Positions 41,793-51,602 are shown, counted from the stretch's first letter. The stretch: 64,000 nucleotides of DNA from Nocardia concava NBRC 100430 (GCF_000308815.1 NZ_BAFX01000004.1:1-64000), one strand, 5' to 3'. The notes: generated by a model from the letters alone, not told the origin. Numbers and translations are program-made.

Positions 41793-43405
41793 AACGTGCT
41801 ATCGCAGCAACGGGCGCGGTCGCCGCCGCGTTCACCCTCGCCGCCTGCGGTGGCGGTGGTGACAATGGCGGCGGCAATGGCGAGCCCGCCGGTCCGCCCC
41901 AGGCGGGCGGCACCCTGCGCTACGGCCTCTCGGTCGCCCCGACCTGCTCGGATCCGGCGCAGTCCGCGACGAATCAGACCATCTACGTCACCCGGCAGAT
42001 CGTGGACTCGCTCGTCGACCAGGATCCGGAGACCGGTGCGCTGAAGCCGTGGCTGGCCGATAGCTGGACGGTTTCGCAGGACGCCAAGTCCTTCACCTTC
42101 CATCTGAAGGACGGCATCACCTTCAGCGACGGCACCCCGCTGACCGCGGACTCGGTGCGCAAGAACCTGGACTCCATCGTCGCCCTCGGCGGCGCCAAGG
42201 CCCCGCTGGGCGCGAGCTATCTGGTCGGATACACCGGCAGCACGGTGGTGGACCCGCATACGGTGCGGGTGGACTTCTCCGGGCCGAACGCGCAGTTCCT
42301 GCAGGCGACCTCGACGCCGCAGCTGGGCATCCAATCCGATGCCACGGTCGCGAAATCGGCCGACGAGCGCTGCCTGGGGACGAATATCGGCAGCGGCCCG
42401 TTCACCTACGCGGAATGGAAGCAGAACGCCTCCGCGACGCTGGCCAAGCGGTCCGGATACACCTGGGGCTCCGCTGTTTTCGCGAGCCAGGGCGAGGCCT
42501 ACCTGGACAAGATCGTGTTCACGGTGGTCCCCGAATCGGGTGTCCGCACCGGCAGCCTGGCCTCCGGTCAGCTCGACGCGATCAGTGACGCGCTACCGCA
42601 GGACATCGGGCAGATCGAGGCGGGCGGCGGCCGGGTGCAGTTCACCGCCAACCCCGGTGTCCCGTTCGGCTTGCAGGCGAATGTGACCCGCGGTCCGCTG
42701 CGTGATCCGGCGGTGCGGGCCGCGCTGGTGCCGGCGATCAATCGCAAGGAACTGGTGGACACCGTGCTCGGTCCGCAGTTCAAGGTCGCCACGAGTGTCC
42801 TCGCCTCGAAAACCCCTGGATACGCGGATCTTTCGGCACGGGTGAAGTACGACCCGGACACCGCCAAGAAGCTGCTCGACCAGGCGGGCTGGGTGCCCGG
42901 CCCGGACGGCATCCGGGTCAAGGACGGCCAGCGGCTGTCCGCGAGCGTCATCTTCGCGCCGGTGTTCGCGGGCAACCAGGCCATTCTCGAACTGACCCAG
43001 CAGCAGCTGAAGGCCGTCGGGTTCGATCTGCGCCTGGAGCCGCTGTCGGTGGCGGAATCGAATGTGCGCCAGAACAACAAGGACTTCGACTTCAACTACT
43101 ACAACTCGACCCGCGCCGACGGTGACATCCTGCGCACCACCTTCGCGGTGAACCAGCGCAACCTGAACGCGCGCAGTGGACCCACGGAACCGCTGGATAC
43201 CCTGCTGTCTCAGCAGCTTTCGGCCACGGACCCCACCGCCCGCGCCAAGATCATCGGCGAGGCCCAGACCGCGGTGCTCGACCAGGGCCTGTGGATTCCG
43301 ACCATCGAACTGTCGCAGGCCATCGGCGTCGGCAAGAACGTGGCCGGGGTGAAGTTCGAGGCCTCGGCCCGGCTCCAGTTCCACGACACCTGGCTGAAGC
43401 GGTAA
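41789..43405 (+). CDS. Peptide/nickel-type ABC transporter substrate-binding lipoprotein
   Basis: The 538-residue family 5 binding protein has a lipoprotein signal (AFTLAACGGGG) and the core GGTLRYGLSVAPTCSDPAQS, VDSLVDQDPETGALKPWLAD, SWTVSQDAKSFTFHLKDGIT and FSDGTPLTADSV. Family 5 proteins bind peptides, opines, nickel or other bulky ligands. The ligand here is unknown but the operon suggests an organosulfur or similar compound. ATG 41789 overlaps the preceding stop (ATGA). It works with the permeases at 43410 and 44516 and the fused ATPase at 45385. Confidence 0.92.
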   Translation: MKRAIAATGAVAAAFTLAACGGGGDNGGGNGEPAGPPQAGGTLRYGLSVAPTCSDPAQSATNQTIYVTRQIVDSLVDQDPETGALKPWLADSWTVSQDAKSFTFHLKDGITFSDGTPLTADSVRKNLDSIVALGGAKAPLGASYLVGYTGSTVVDPHTVRVDFSGPNAQFLQATSTPQLGIQSDATVAKSADERCLGTNIGSGPFTYAEWKQNASATLAKRSGYTWGSAVFASQGEAYLDKIVFTVVPESGVRTGSLASGQLDAISDALPQDIGQIEAGGGRVQFTANPGVPFGLQANVTRGPLRDPAVRAALVPAINRKELVDTVLGPQFKVATSVLASKTPGYADLSARVKYDPDTAKKLLDQAGWVPGPDGIRVKDGQRLSASVIFAPVFAGNQAILELTQQQLKAVGFDLRLEPLSVAESNVRQNNKDFDFNYYNSTRADGDILRTTFAVNQRNLNARSGPTEPLDTLLSQQLSATDPTARAKIIGEAQTAVLDQGLWIPTIELSQAIGVGKNVAGVKFEASARLQFHDTWLKR

Positions 43406-43409
43406 TCCC

Positions 43410-44369
43410 ATGGGCCGCTATGTGATCGGACGGGTGCTGCAGGCGGTGGGTGTGCTGTGGGCGGCGTTCTCGCTGTCGTTCGTGGTGCTCTACCTGCTGC
43501 CCGGCGACCCGGTGGACATGGCCGCCAATGCCGCCACCGGCACCCCCGTGGACGCGGCGGCCATCGCCGAGATGCGGTCCAGATACGGCCTGGATCAACC
43601 GCTCTGGGCGCAGTACTGGACGGCGCTCACCCACGCGGTGCGCGGCGACCTGGGCCATTCGATCTTCAGCGGCCAGACCGTCACCGGTGCGCTCGCCGAC
43701 GCGCTGCCCTCCACCCTGGTGCTGGCCACCTTCGGCCTGCTGCTGGCGGTGCTGGGCGGCACGGCGCTCGCCCTGGCGGCCGCCTACACCGAGCGACCCT
43801 GGCTGCGCGGGGTGCTCACCGCGCTGCCGCCGGTGGGGGCGTCCATGCCCGCCTTCTGGGTGGGATTGCTCCTGCTGCAACTGTTCTCGTTCCGGTTGCG
43901 GCTGGTTCCGGCGATCGGCGGCACCGGATTCACCGGCACCATCCTGCCCGCGGTCACCCTCGCCATTCCGGTCGGCGCGGTCATCGCGCAGGTGCTCTAC
44001 AGCAGTCTGGTCGCCACCTGGCGGCAGCCGTTCGTGGAGGTCGCCTTCGCCAAGGGCGCCTCGCGCTGGTGGGTGCAGCTGCGCCATGTGCTGCGTCCCG
44101 CCGCGACCCCGGCCCTGACCGTGGCCGGTCTCTGGGTGGGCCAGGTGCTGGCGGGCTCGGTGGTGACCGAGACCGTGTACTCGCGACCCGGACTGGGCCG
44201 GCTCACCCAGGAATCGGTGCTGCATCAGGACATTCCGGTGGTGCAGGGCATCGTCGTATTCGCCGCGCTGGTCTTCGTCACCGTCAACCTGCTCATCGAT
44301 CTCGCCTACCCACTCTTGGATCCCCGTGTGGTGCAACGGGGTTCGCGGAAGGAGCGCGCTCATGCCTGA
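43410..44369 (+). CDS. Peptide-type ABC transporter permease 1 (DppB-like)
   Basis: The 319-residue permease begins MGRYVIGRVLQAVGVLWAAF and has six helices. DppB-like features are VLYLLPGDPVDMAAN, RYGLDQPLWAQYWTAL and the coupling loop FAKGASRWWVQLRHVLRPAA. It forms a heterodimer with the permease at 44516. Between the two lies a small coupled open reading frame (44362-44523) that overlaps both. The gap to the binding-protein gene is 4 bp. Confidence 0.93.
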   Translation: MGRYVIGRVLQAVGVLWAAFSLSFVVLYLLPGDPVDMAANAATGTPVDAAAIAEMRSRYGLDQPLWAQYWTALTHAVRGDLGHSIFSGQTVTGALADALPSTLVLATFGLLLAVLGGTALALAAAYTERPWLRGVLTALPPVGASMPAFWVGLLLLQLFSFRLRLVPAIGGTGFTGTILPAVTLAIPVGAVIAQVLYSSLVATWRQPFVEVAFAKGASRWWVQLRHVLRPAATPALTVAGLWVGQVLAGSVVTETVYSRPGLGRLTQESVLHQDIPVVQGIVVFAALVFVTVNLLIDLAYPLLDPRVVQRGSRKERAHA

Positions 44370-44523
44370 CGGCCTGCCCCGCCACCTGATCCGGAACCTG
44401 CGCGAGCGGCTGCGCGTCCCGTCCGGGCCGCGCTCGCAGCTGCGGGTGATCACCCTGACCCACCCCATGCTCGATCCCGGCTTCGCCTACTGGCCCGCCG
44501 ACGACGAAGCCTCCGATGTCTGA
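44362..44523 (+). CDS. 53-residue protein of unknown function between the permeases
   Basis: The open frame overlaps the end of permease 1 by 8 bp and the start of permease 2 by 8 bp. ATG 44362 is preceded by GGAAGGAGCG. The peptide begins MPDGLPRHLIRNLRERLRVP, is basic in the first half and acidic at the end (WPADDEASDV), and has no membrane segment. The 146 bp between the two permease genes would otherwise be a large gap in a very compact operon, which favours real translation. No family is recognised. Confidence 0.6.
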   Translation: MPDGLPRHLIRNLRERLRVPSGPRSQLRVITLTHPMLDPGFAYWPADDEASDV

Positions 44524-45388
44524 CACGGCGGTCCTGGTTCACGAACCGATTCGGGCCCAAGGGATTTCCGTCCGCGACGCGGCGTCGTGGGCCCGCCGTC
44601 GGCTCGGCCTGATCATCGCCGGAGCGGTCGTGCTGCTTGTGCTGGCCTGGGCGGTCGCGCCATCGGTCTTCGCCGGTCGCGACCCCCTGCGCGGTATCCC
44701 GGCGCAGAAGCTGCGTGGTCCCAGTGCCCAGCACTGGTTCGGAACCGACAATCTCGGCCGGGACCTGTACACACGTGTCGTGCACGGCACCGGATTGTCA
44801 TTGAGCGCCACCGTGTTCGCCGTGCTGCTCGGGCTGGTCGTCGGCTCACTGCTGGGCCTGGTGTCGGGCGCGGCGGGCGGGGTGGTGGACACCGCGCTGA
44901 TGCGGGTGGTGGACGTGATGCTGTCCATCCCCGATCTGGTGGTCGCCCTCGCCATGATCACGGTGCTCGGTCTCGGCACCCGCAATGTGTCCATCGCCGT
45001 GGGTGTTTCGCTGATCGCCAGATTCGCGCGGGTGATGCGCGGCGAGGTGCTGCGGGTGCGGCGCGCGCCCTATGTCGAGGCGGCCTTCGCGTCGGGCGTG
45101 CGCTGGCACACCGTGCTCTTCCGTCATGTCCTGCGCAATGCCTATCTGCCGGTGGCGGCGCTGGCGGCCGTCGACTTCGGCGTCGCGGTGCTGTTCGTGG
45201 CCACGCTGAGCTTCCTCGGCTACGGGGCGGTGCCGCCGACGCCGGAATGGGGCTCACTGGTCTCCGACGGCCGCGCCTTCCTGGCCACCGCCTGGTGGAT
45301 GACCACGCTGCCGGGTCTGGTCATCGTCGTCCTGGTGCTGTCCACCCAGCGCATCGCGCGCGCCCTCCAGAAGGACGGGGTCCGATGA
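44516..45388 (+). CDS. Peptide-type ABC transporter permease 2 (DppC-like)
   Basis: The 290-residue protein has an N-terminal cytoplasmic part, helix LGLIIAGAVVLLVLAWAVAP, and the periplasmic motif QHWFGTDNLGRDLYTRVVHG typical of DppC proteins. The coupling loop is VRRAPYVEAAFASGVRWHTV followed by LFRHVLRNA. It pairs with the permease at 43410. ATG 44516 overlaps the small open frame before it and its stop overlaps the ATPase start as ATGA. Confidence 0.93.
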   Translation: MSDTAVLVHEPIRAQGISVRDAASWARRRLGLIIAGAVVLLVLAWAVAPSVFAGRDPLRGIPAQKLRGPSAQHWFGTDNLGRDLYTRVVHGTGLSLSATVFAVLLGLVVGSLLGLVSGAAGGVVDTALMRVVDVMLSIPDLVVALAMITVLGLGTRNVSIAVGVSLIARFARVMRGEVLRVRRAPYVEAAFASGVRWHTVLFRHVLRNAYLPVAALAAVDFGVAVLFVATLSFLGYGAVPPTPEWGSLVSDGRAFLATAWWMTTLPGLVIVVLVLSTQRIARALQKDGVR

Positions 45389-47010
45389 CCGATCACCTGC
45401 TGAGCATTGAGGGGCTGCAGGTCGAGTACCTGGGCAGTACCGGGACCACCGCCGCGGTGCGGGGTGTCGCGCTGACGGTGGAGCGCGGGGAGACCGTGGC
45501 GCTGGTGGGCGAATCCGGTTCGGGCAAGTCGACTCTCGCGCATTCGGTGATCGGGCTGCTCAATGGCGGCCGGATCACCGCGGGGGAGATCACCTTCGCG
45601 GGGGAGCGGATCGAGGGTGCGTCGCGGCGGACCCTGCAGCGGATTCGCGGGGCACGCATCGGACTGGTGCCGCAGGATCCGGGCACCTCGCTGAACCCGG
45701 TGCTGCGCATCGGCGATCAGGTGGCGGAGGTGCTGCGCATTCACGGCCGCGCCGATCGCCGCACGGCCCGCCTCGAGGCCGTCCGGATTCTGGAGCAGGC
45801 CGGACTGGACCGCCCGGAGTTGCGGGCGCGGCAGTATCCCCAGGATCTGTCCGGCGGTCAGCGGCAGCGGGTGCTCATCGGGATCGCCCTGGCCTGCGGG
45901 CCGGAATTGGTCATCGCGGATGAGCCGACCAGCGCGCTGGACGTCACCGTGCAGCGCCGCATTCTCGACCATCTGGCCCGGCGTACGGCGGAATCGGGGA
46001 CGGCGGTGCTGCTCATCACCCACGACCTGGCGGTGGCGGCCGAGCGCGCGGACCGGATCGCGGTCATGCAGAACGGCGTGATCGTCGAAACCGGCACCGC
46101 GGCAGAGGTTCTCGGCAATCCGCAGCACGAATACACCAAACGCCTGATCGCCGCCGCGCCGAGCCTGGACCATGAGGAGCGGCCGCGCCCCGTCCGCGAA
46201 CACGCGACCCCATTGCTGTCGGCGACCGGACTGCGGAAGTCCTTCCGGGTGACCAGGGATTTCACTGTGACCGCCGTCGATGACGTCTCGCTGGAGGTCC
46301 ATCGCGGCGAAATCCTCGCCGTGGTGGGCGAATCCGGATCGGGCAAGTCCACGACCGCCCGCATCCTCGCCCGGCTCGCCGAACCCGATGCGGGCACGGT
46401 GACCTTCGACGGTCAGGACATCACAGGTCTGCGCGGCTCCGGTCTGCGTGCCCTGCGCCGCCGGATCCAAGTCGTCTACCAGAACCCCTACGTCTCGCTG
46501 AACCCCAAGCTGTCGGTCGGCAAGATCGTCGCGGAACCGTTGCAGGCGTTCGGAATCGGTGATCGCCGGACCCGGCGCACCAAGGCCGCGGAACTGCTCG
46601 AGCAGGTCGCGCTTCCAACGGATTATCTCGATCGCCGCCCCGCCGAACTCTCCGGCGGCCAGCGGCAGCGCGTCGCCATCGCCCGCGCCCTCGCCCTGCG
46701 CCCGGATCTGCTGGTGCTCGACGAACCCGTTTCGGCCCTGGACGTCTCGGTGCAGGCCCAGATCCTCGACCTGCTCGAACGCCTGCAGGCCGAACTGGAC
46801 CTGGCCTACCTCTTCATCTCCCACGACCTGGCGGTGGTCCGGCGGCTGGCCGATCGAGTGGCCGTCATGCGCCAGGGCTGCGTGGTCGAAACAGCCACGA
46901 CGGCAGAGCTTTTCGGCGATCCGCAGAACGACTACACCCGCGAGCTGCTCGCCGCGGTGCCCCGGGCGGCCAAGCCCGAGGTCCCCCTTCCGCTCGAAAG
47001 GACGGCGTGA
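45385..47010 (+). CDS. Fused dual ABC ATPase (DppD-DppF type)
   Basis: The 541-residue protein holds two complete ATPase domains. Domain 1 has [16 protein letters not shown] and [12 protein letters not shown]; domain 2 has the same motifs with LLVLDEPVSALD. Both contain the oligopeptide-type LNP motif (TSLNPVLRIG and VSLNPKLSVG). The cysteine Fe-S cluster region of some DppD proteins is not apparent. The protein powers the two permeases encoded upstream. Its stop TGA lies in TGATG with the next start. Confidence 0.94.
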   Translation: MTDHLLSIEGLQVEYLGSTGTTAAVRGVALTVERGETVALVGESGSGKSTLAHSVIGLLNGGRITAGEITFAGERIEGASRRTLQRIRGARIGLVPQDPGTSLNPVLRIGDQVAEVLRIHGRADRRTARLEAVRILEQAGLDRPELRARQYPQDLSGGQRQRVLIGIALACGPELVIADEPTSALDVTVQRRILDHLARRTAESGTAVLLITHDLAVAAERADRIAVMQNGVIVETGTAAEVLGNPQHEYTKRLIAAAPSLDHEERPRPVREHATPLLSATGLRKSFRVTRDFTVTAVDDVSLEVHRGEILAVVGESGSGKSTTARILARLAEPDAGTVTFDGQDITGLRGSGLRALRRRIQVVYQNPYVSLNPKLSVGKIVAEPLQAFGIGDRRTRRTKAAELLEQVALPTDYLDRRPAELSGGQRQRVAIARALALRPDLLVLDEPVSALDVSVQAQILDLLERLQAELDLAYLFISHDLAVVRRLADRVAVMRQGCVVETATTAELFGDPQNDYTRELLAAVPRAAKPEVPLPLERTA

Positions 47011-48086
47011 TGCCGCATCCCACTCCGCTGCTGCTGGGCCTGGAACTGTCCGGCACCGGTGCGCACCCGGCCTCGTGGCGCCGCGCCGACTCCCGCGCCG
47101 AGGAACTCTTCGACGCCCACTACTGGGTGCAGGCCCTGCGCACCGCGGAGGACGCGGGATTCGATCTCGCGTTCCTGCCCGATGCCTTCACCCTGCAGCC
47201 GGCCGGTGCGCTAGGCCGGCTGGACGCGGTGGCCGTGGCCGCCCGGGCCGCCGCCGAGACCCGCCGCATCGGCCTGGTCCCGCAGGCCTCGGTCACCCAC
47301 ACCGAGCCCTTCCATCTCTCGAAGGCCATTGCCAGCCTGGACTTCGCCACCGCGGGCCGGGCGGGCTGGGAGGTGACCGTCTCGGCCGGGGAATCGGCCC
47401 TGTTCGGCCGGAAACCGGAGCAGGACGACCGCTCCCGCTGGCACGAGGCCGACGAGGCGGTGGAGGTGGTGACCCGGCTGTGGGACAGCTGGGAGGACGA
47501 CGCCGAGATCCGCGACCGGGCCACCGGCCGCTTCATCGACCGCGACAAGCTGCACTACATCGATTTCGCGGGTGAGCACTTCTCGGTGAAGGGGCCCTCG
47601 ATCACACCGCGCCCGCCGCAGGGGCAGCCGCTGGTCGCGGTGCGCGCCGCCGATCCGCACTCCGCCCGCGTGGCCGTGCACCGCGCCGATCTGATCCGGA
47701 TCGCCGCAACGGATCTCGCGTCCGCCGCCGCCATCCGCACCGAACTGCGCTCGGCCGTCGCCGCGGCCGGACGCGATCCGAACCGGGTCGCCGTGCTGCT
47801 CGACCTCGACGTCCACCTGGCCGGCACCGTGGACGCGGCCGCCGCCGAGGTCGCCGAGCTCGAGGACTGGATCGCGACACCCGCCCCGGCGACGGTGTTC
47901 CACATCGGCACCCCCGCCGAACTGCGCGACATCCTGCACCGCGTCGAAAGCGACTGTGCCGCCGACGGTGTGGTGCTGCGCCCGCTGGCCCTGGCCGCCG
48001 CGCTGCGGCAGCTGCCCGCCCTCACCCCGACCCTGCGCGCGCGGCTGGGCCTGCCGCGACCGGTCAGCCGCTACGCCGACGCCTAG
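47010..48086 (+). CDS. LLM class flavin-dependent monooxygenase B (NtaA/SnaA/DszA-like)
   Basis: The 358-residue protein starts LLLGLELSGTGAHPASWRRA and keeps FDAHYWVQALRTAEDAGFDL and PFHLSKAIASLDFATAGRAG then WEVTVSAGES. It is in the family of nitrilotriacetate and dibenzothiophene-sulfone monooxygenases, which use FMNH2 to cleave C-N or C-S bonds. The protein is shorter than typical DszA/NtaA (about 450 residues). ATG 47010 overlaps the previous stop as TGATG; GTG 47007 is also in frame. It acts with unknown specificity alongside enzymes C and D of this operon. Confidence 0.88.
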   Translation: MPHPTPLLLGLELSGTGAHPASWRRADSRAEELFDAHYWVQALRTAEDAGFDLAFLPDAFTLQPAGALGRLDAVAVAARAAAETRRIGLVPQASVTHTEPFHLSKAIASLDFATAGRAGWEVTVSAGESALFGRKPEQDDRSRWHEADEAVEVVTRLWDSWEDDAEIRDRATGRFIDRDKLHYIDFAGEHFSVKGPSITPRPPQGQPLVAVRAADPHSARVAVHRADLIRIAATDLASAAAIRTELRSAVAAAGRDPNRVAVLLDLDVHLAGTVDAAAAEVAELEDWIATPAPATVFHIGTPAELRDILHRVESDCAADGVVLRPLALAAALRQLPALTPTLRARLGLPRPVSRYADA

Positions 48087-48094
48087 GAGGCACC

Positions 48095-49459
48095 ATGCCG
48101 GATCATCGGATACGCAAGCAGATTCACCTGGCCGCCCACTTCCCGGGCGTCAACCACCACACGGTGTGGACCGACCCGGACTCGGGCAGCCAGATCGACT
48201 TCGAGTCCTTCGTGCACCTGGCGCGCACCGCCGAGCGCGGGCTGTTCGACTTCTTCTTCCTGGCCGAGGGCCTGCGGCTGCGTGAACACCGCGACCGCAT
48301 CCACGACCTGGATGTGGTCGGCCGCCCGGACACCTTCACCGTGCTGAACGCGCTGGCCGCGGTCACCACCCGGCTCGGCCTCGCGGGCACCATCAACACC
48401 ACGTTCAACGAACCCTTCGAGCTGGCAAAGCAATTCGGGACCCTGGACCATCTCTCGGGCGGTCGCGCGGCCTGGAACGCGGTGACCTCCTCCGACGCCT
48501 TCACCGGCGAGAACTTCCGGCGCGGCGGCTATCTCGAGCACGCCAAGCGCTACACCCGCGCCCGCGAGGTGGTCGACGCCACCCGCGCACTGTGGGACAG
48601 CTGGCCCGCCGACGTGCTCGTGATCGACCGGGAGCGCGGGATCTTCGCGCGGCCGGTGCCGGAGGTCCGGTTCACCAGCGACCAGTTCGATATCGACGGC
48701 CGCTTCGTGCTGCCGCGCAGCCCGCAGGGCTATCCGGTGCAGATCCAGGCCGGGGATTCCGACGAGGGCCGCGAATTCGCCGCCGCCACGGCCGATGTCA
48801 TCTTCAGCGCGCACGGCGAACTCGAGGACGGTCAGCGGTTCTACCGCGATGTGAAGGACCGGCTCGCCAAGTACGGCCGCGGTCGCGACGAATTGAAGAT
48901 CCTGCCCGCCGCCGGATTCGTGCTGGGGGATACCGCCGCCGACGCGCAGGAGCGCGCCCGCCACATCCGCCGCCAGCAGGTGACGCCGCAGACCGCTATC
49001 GCCTTCCTCGAACAGGTCTGGGGCCAGGACCTTTCCGCCTACGATCCGGACGGCCCACTGCCGGATATCGATCCCGCCGAGGACGTGAACATCACCCGCG
49101 GCCGGGTCCGCCACGCCAAGGATCCGCGCGCCATCGCCGACGCCTGGCGCGCCCGGGCGGCCGCCGAGAACCTGTCCATTCGCGAGCTCATCATCGCGAC
49201 CACGGCCCGCCAGCAGTTCGTGGGCACGCCAGCCCAGGTGGCCGCCGAGATCGACCACTACGTCCAGTCCGATGCCGCCGACGGTTTCGTGCTGGTCCCG
49301 CATCTCACCCCGGGCGGCCTCGACGAATTCGTCGACCGGGTCGTCCCGGAACTGCAGGCGCTGGGCAGCTTCCGCACCGAGTACACCGGCTCGACCCTGC
49401 GTGACCACCTGAATCTGCGCCACCCCCACCACAGCACCGAAGGAGTACGCGCCTCATGA
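48095..49459 (+). CDS. LLM class flavin-dependent monooxygenase C (NtaA/SnaA/DszA family)
   Basis: The 454-residue enzyme matches full-length NtaA/SnaA/DszA proteins: RKQIHLAAHFPGVNHHTVWT at the start, FVHLARTAERGLFDFFFLAE, FELAKQFGTLDHLSGGRAAW then NAVTSSDAFTGENF, and SPQGYPVQIQAGDSDEGREF. AGGAGG precedes ATG 48095. Substrates of the family include nitrilotriacetate, pristinamycin and dibenzothiophene sulfone. It requires reduced FMN, possibly from the reductase at 36939. The next gene overlaps it by ATGA. Confidence 0.9.
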   Translation: MPDHRIRKQIHLAAHFPGVNHHTVWTDPDSGSQIDFESFVHLARTAERGLFDFFFLAEGLRLREHRDRIHDLDVVGRPDTFTVLNALAAVTTRLGLAGTINTTFNEPFELAKQFGTLDHLSGGRAAWNAVTSSDAFTGENFRRGGYLEHAKRYTRAREVVDATRALWDSWPADVLVIDRERGIFARPVPEVRFTSDQFDIDGRFVLPRSPQGYPVQIQAGDSDEGREFAAATADVIFSAHGELEDGQRFYRDVKDRLAKYGRGRDELKILPAAGFVLGDTAADAQERARHIRRQQVTPQTAIAFLEQVWGQDLSAYDPDGPLPDIDPAEDVNITRGRVRHAKDPRAIADAWRARAAAENLSIRELIIATTARQQFVGTPAQVAAEIDHYVQSDAADGFVLVPHLTPGGLDEFVDRVVPELQALGSFRTEYTGSTLRDHLNLRHPHHSTEGVRAS

Positions 49460-50268
49460 CCGCAGCCACCACCGAATTCGACCAGCAGTGGGCCACCTTC
49501 CGCGCCGAGCGCGCCGCCTGGGCGCGGCAACCGCTGGGCTGGCTGAGCCTGACCGGACTGCACTGGCTCGGGGAGCAGGAGGAGACCGTCGACGGCATTC
49601 CCGGCCGCTGGCGCGCCGACGGTGAGAACGTCTATGTCACAGTCGAATCCGGTGACGCCGAGTCGCTGCGCCTGGACGGCGAGGAGCTCACCGGTTCGGC
49701 CGTGCTGACCCCGGGCGAGGGCGCGCCAGGCCTCGAGGTCCGCACCGGCGAGCGGGTCATCGAGGTGATCCGCCGGACCGGCCAGTTCGCCCTGCGCATT
49801 CACGATCCCGAGTCCGCGACGCTGCTGTCCTTCACGGAAATCCCGGCCTACGAGCCGAATCCGTCCTGGACGGTGACCGGCCGCTTCGAGCCCTTCGCCG
49901 AGGCGCGCACCGTGACCACGGGCGCGGTGGTCGAGGGTCTCGAGCACCATCACAAGGCCGCGGGCACGGTCACTTTCGAGCTCGACGGCGAAGCGCGTCG
50001 ACTGGTCGTCTTCGGCAGCGAGGCGCTCGGCCTGCACGTGCTGTTCACCGACGCGACCAGCGGCGTCACCACCTACGGCGGTGCGCGGCGGCTGGATCTG
50101 TCCCGCCCCGCCGCCGACGGCGCCGTGGTCCTCGACTTCAATCGCGCGGTCAACCTGCCGTGCGCGTTCACCGACTACGCCACCTGCCCGATCGCCCCGG
50201 CCGAGAACCGGCTGCCGGTGGCCGTCGAAGCGGGCGAGCGCGATCCGCGGAAGGAGCACTCGGCATGA
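49456..50268 (+). CDS. DUF1684 domain protein
   Basis: The 270-residue soluble protein is beta-rich and has DUF1684 markers: [20 protein letters not shown], then [15 protein letters not shown] segment ([16 protein letters not shown]), and [20 protein letters not shown] near the end with PENRLP-like APAENRLPV. No active site or signal peptide is recognised. Members often sit near oxidative or sulfur-related genes, but their function is unknown to me. It is coupled by ATGA to the enzymes on both sides, so it likely shares their pathway. Confidence 0.87.
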   Translation: MTAATTEFDQQWATFRAERAAWARQPLGWLSLTGLHWLGEQEETVDGIPGRWRADGENVYVTVESGDAESLRLDGEELTGSAVLTPGEGAPGLEVRTGERVIEVIRRTGQFALRIHDPESATLLSFTEIPAYEPNPSWTVTGRFEPFAEARTVTTGAVVEGLEHHHKAAGTVTFELDGEARRLVVFGSEALGLHVLFTDATSGVTTYGGARRLDLSRPAADGAVVLDFNRAVNLPCAFTDYATCPIAPAENRLPVAVEAGERDPRKEHSA

Positions 50269-51401
50269 GCATCCCCCTATCGGTCCTGGACCTCGCCCCC
50301 ATCAGCGCCGGGTCGACGGCGCAGCAGGCGCTGCGCAACAGCATCGACCTGGCCCGGCACGCCGAACGCCTGGGCTACCACCGTTTCTGGGTCGCCGAGC
50401 ACCACTTCGTGCGGGTCGCCAGCGCCGCGCCGACCACCCTCATCGGATTGATCGCCGCCGCGACGGAATCCATTCGCGTAGGGTCGGCGGCCGTGCAGCT
50501 CGGCCACCACACCTCGATCTCGGTGGTGGAGGCCTTCGGCACCATCGACGCGCTGTATCCGGGCCGCCTGGACCTGGGGCTGGGCCGTTCCGGCCACCGC
50601 GGTGAGCAGGTGCGGTCGGCGGGCGTCCCGCCGGTGCCCGCGCCCGATCGGCCCACCGAGGTGCGCGACGGCGTGGTGATCCCGCCCCCGTTCTTCCCCG
50701 GCCAGCTGCTCGACTTCTCCAGGGTGCGAGCGGGTTTGAGCGCGCTGCACCTGCCGGGTGCGCAACCGCTGCCCTACACCGACCAGGTCGAGGACATCCT
50801 GGCGCTGCTGGACGGCAGCTACGTCTCGCCCGACGGCGTGGAGTTGCACGCCGTCCCCGGTGAGGGCGCGGACATCCAGCCCTGGCTGTTCGGCAGCAGC
50901 GGCGGCGAAAGCGCCCAGCTGGCAGGGCGATTGGGGCTGCCGTTCGCGGCGAACTACCACGTGTCGCCGGGCACCATCGTCGAGACCGTGGAGGCGTATC
51001 GGGCGGCGTTCCGTCCGTCCGCGCGTTTCCCGCGGCCGTACTTGGTGGTGTCCGCGGATGTGGTGGTGGCCGAGGACGACGCCACCGCACAGCATCTCGC
51101 CTCCACCTACGGCCACTGGGTGTACAGCATCCGCAGTGGCGCGGGCGCGGCCGAGTACCTCGATCCCGCTACCGCGCCGCCGCTGTCCGATCAGCAGCGC
51201 CGCCTGGTCGACGATCGGGTCACCACTCAGTTCGTTGGCTCCCCGGGCACCGTCGCCGAGCGCCTGGACGCCCTGCGCAAGCTCACCGGCGCGGACGAAA
51301 TCGTGGTCACCAGCGTCACTTTCGACCATGCCGACCGGCTGAACTCCCACCGCCTGCTGGCGCGCGAGTGGGGTCTTTCCCCGCAGGTGCGCGCCGCCTG
51401 A
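50265..51401 (+). CDS. LLM class flavin-dependent monooxygenase D (MsnO8-like)
   Basis: The 378-residue protein is of the MsnO8/alkanal monooxygenase type: [60 protein letters not shown], and [10 protein letters not shown]. The later [20 protein letters not shown] gives the phosphate-binding loop of FMN. It is the last gene of the operon and may start a new step in the same pathway. Two terminators follow. The aldehyde or sulfonate substrate cannot be read from the sequence. Confidence 0.9.
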   Translation: MSIPLSVLDLAPISAGSTAQQALRNSIDLARHAERLGYHRFWVAEHHFVRVASAAPTTLIGLIAAATESIRVGSAAVQLGHHTSISVVEAFGTIDALYPGRLDLGLGRSGHRGEQVRSAGVPPVPAPDRPTEVRDGVVIPPPFFPGQLLDFSRVRAGLSALHLPGAQPLPYTDQVEDILALLDGSYVSPDGVELHAVPGEGADIQPWLFGSSGGESAQLAGRLGLPFAANYHVSPGTIVETVEAYRAAFRPSARFPRPYLVVSADVVVAEDDATAQHLASTYGHWVYSIRSGAGAAEYLDPATAPPLSDQQRRLVDDRVTTQFVGSPGTVAERLDALRKLTGADEIVVTSVTFDHADRLNSHRLLAREWGLSPQVRAA

Positions 51402-51491
51402 GACCCCCGACCGCCCGCCAGGAAGGGGACTCCGGGACGGGCGGCGGGACCCCCGCACCGCGCGCAAGGGCCTCGCGCGCGTGCGGGACTC

Positions 51492-51529
51492 GAGGTCGGG
51501 CCGGGCCGTGGACCGCCCGGCCCGACCTC
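51492..51529 (+). terminator. First terminator hairpin after the monooxygenase operon
   Basis: GAGGTCGGGCCGGGC pairs with GCCCGGCCCGACCTC around CGTGGACC. The sequence TCGTAAAACAAA follows. The region 51402-51491 before it holds no gene. Confidence 0.75.
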
Positions 51530-51551
51530 TCGTAAAACAAAGGGACAGAAA

Positions 51552-51585
51552 AGAATCCCCGCCGGACGCATCCGGCGGGGATTCT
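51552..51585. terminator. Second, bidirectional terminator before the ROK gene end
   Basis: AGAATCCCCGCCGGA pairs with TCCGGCGGGGATTCT around CGCA and is followed by CTTCTGTGTTTCT. It can stop both the operon on the plus strand and the ROK transcript on the minus strand. Confidence 0.85.
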
Positions 51586-51602
51586 CTTCTGTGTTTCTGC
51601 GG

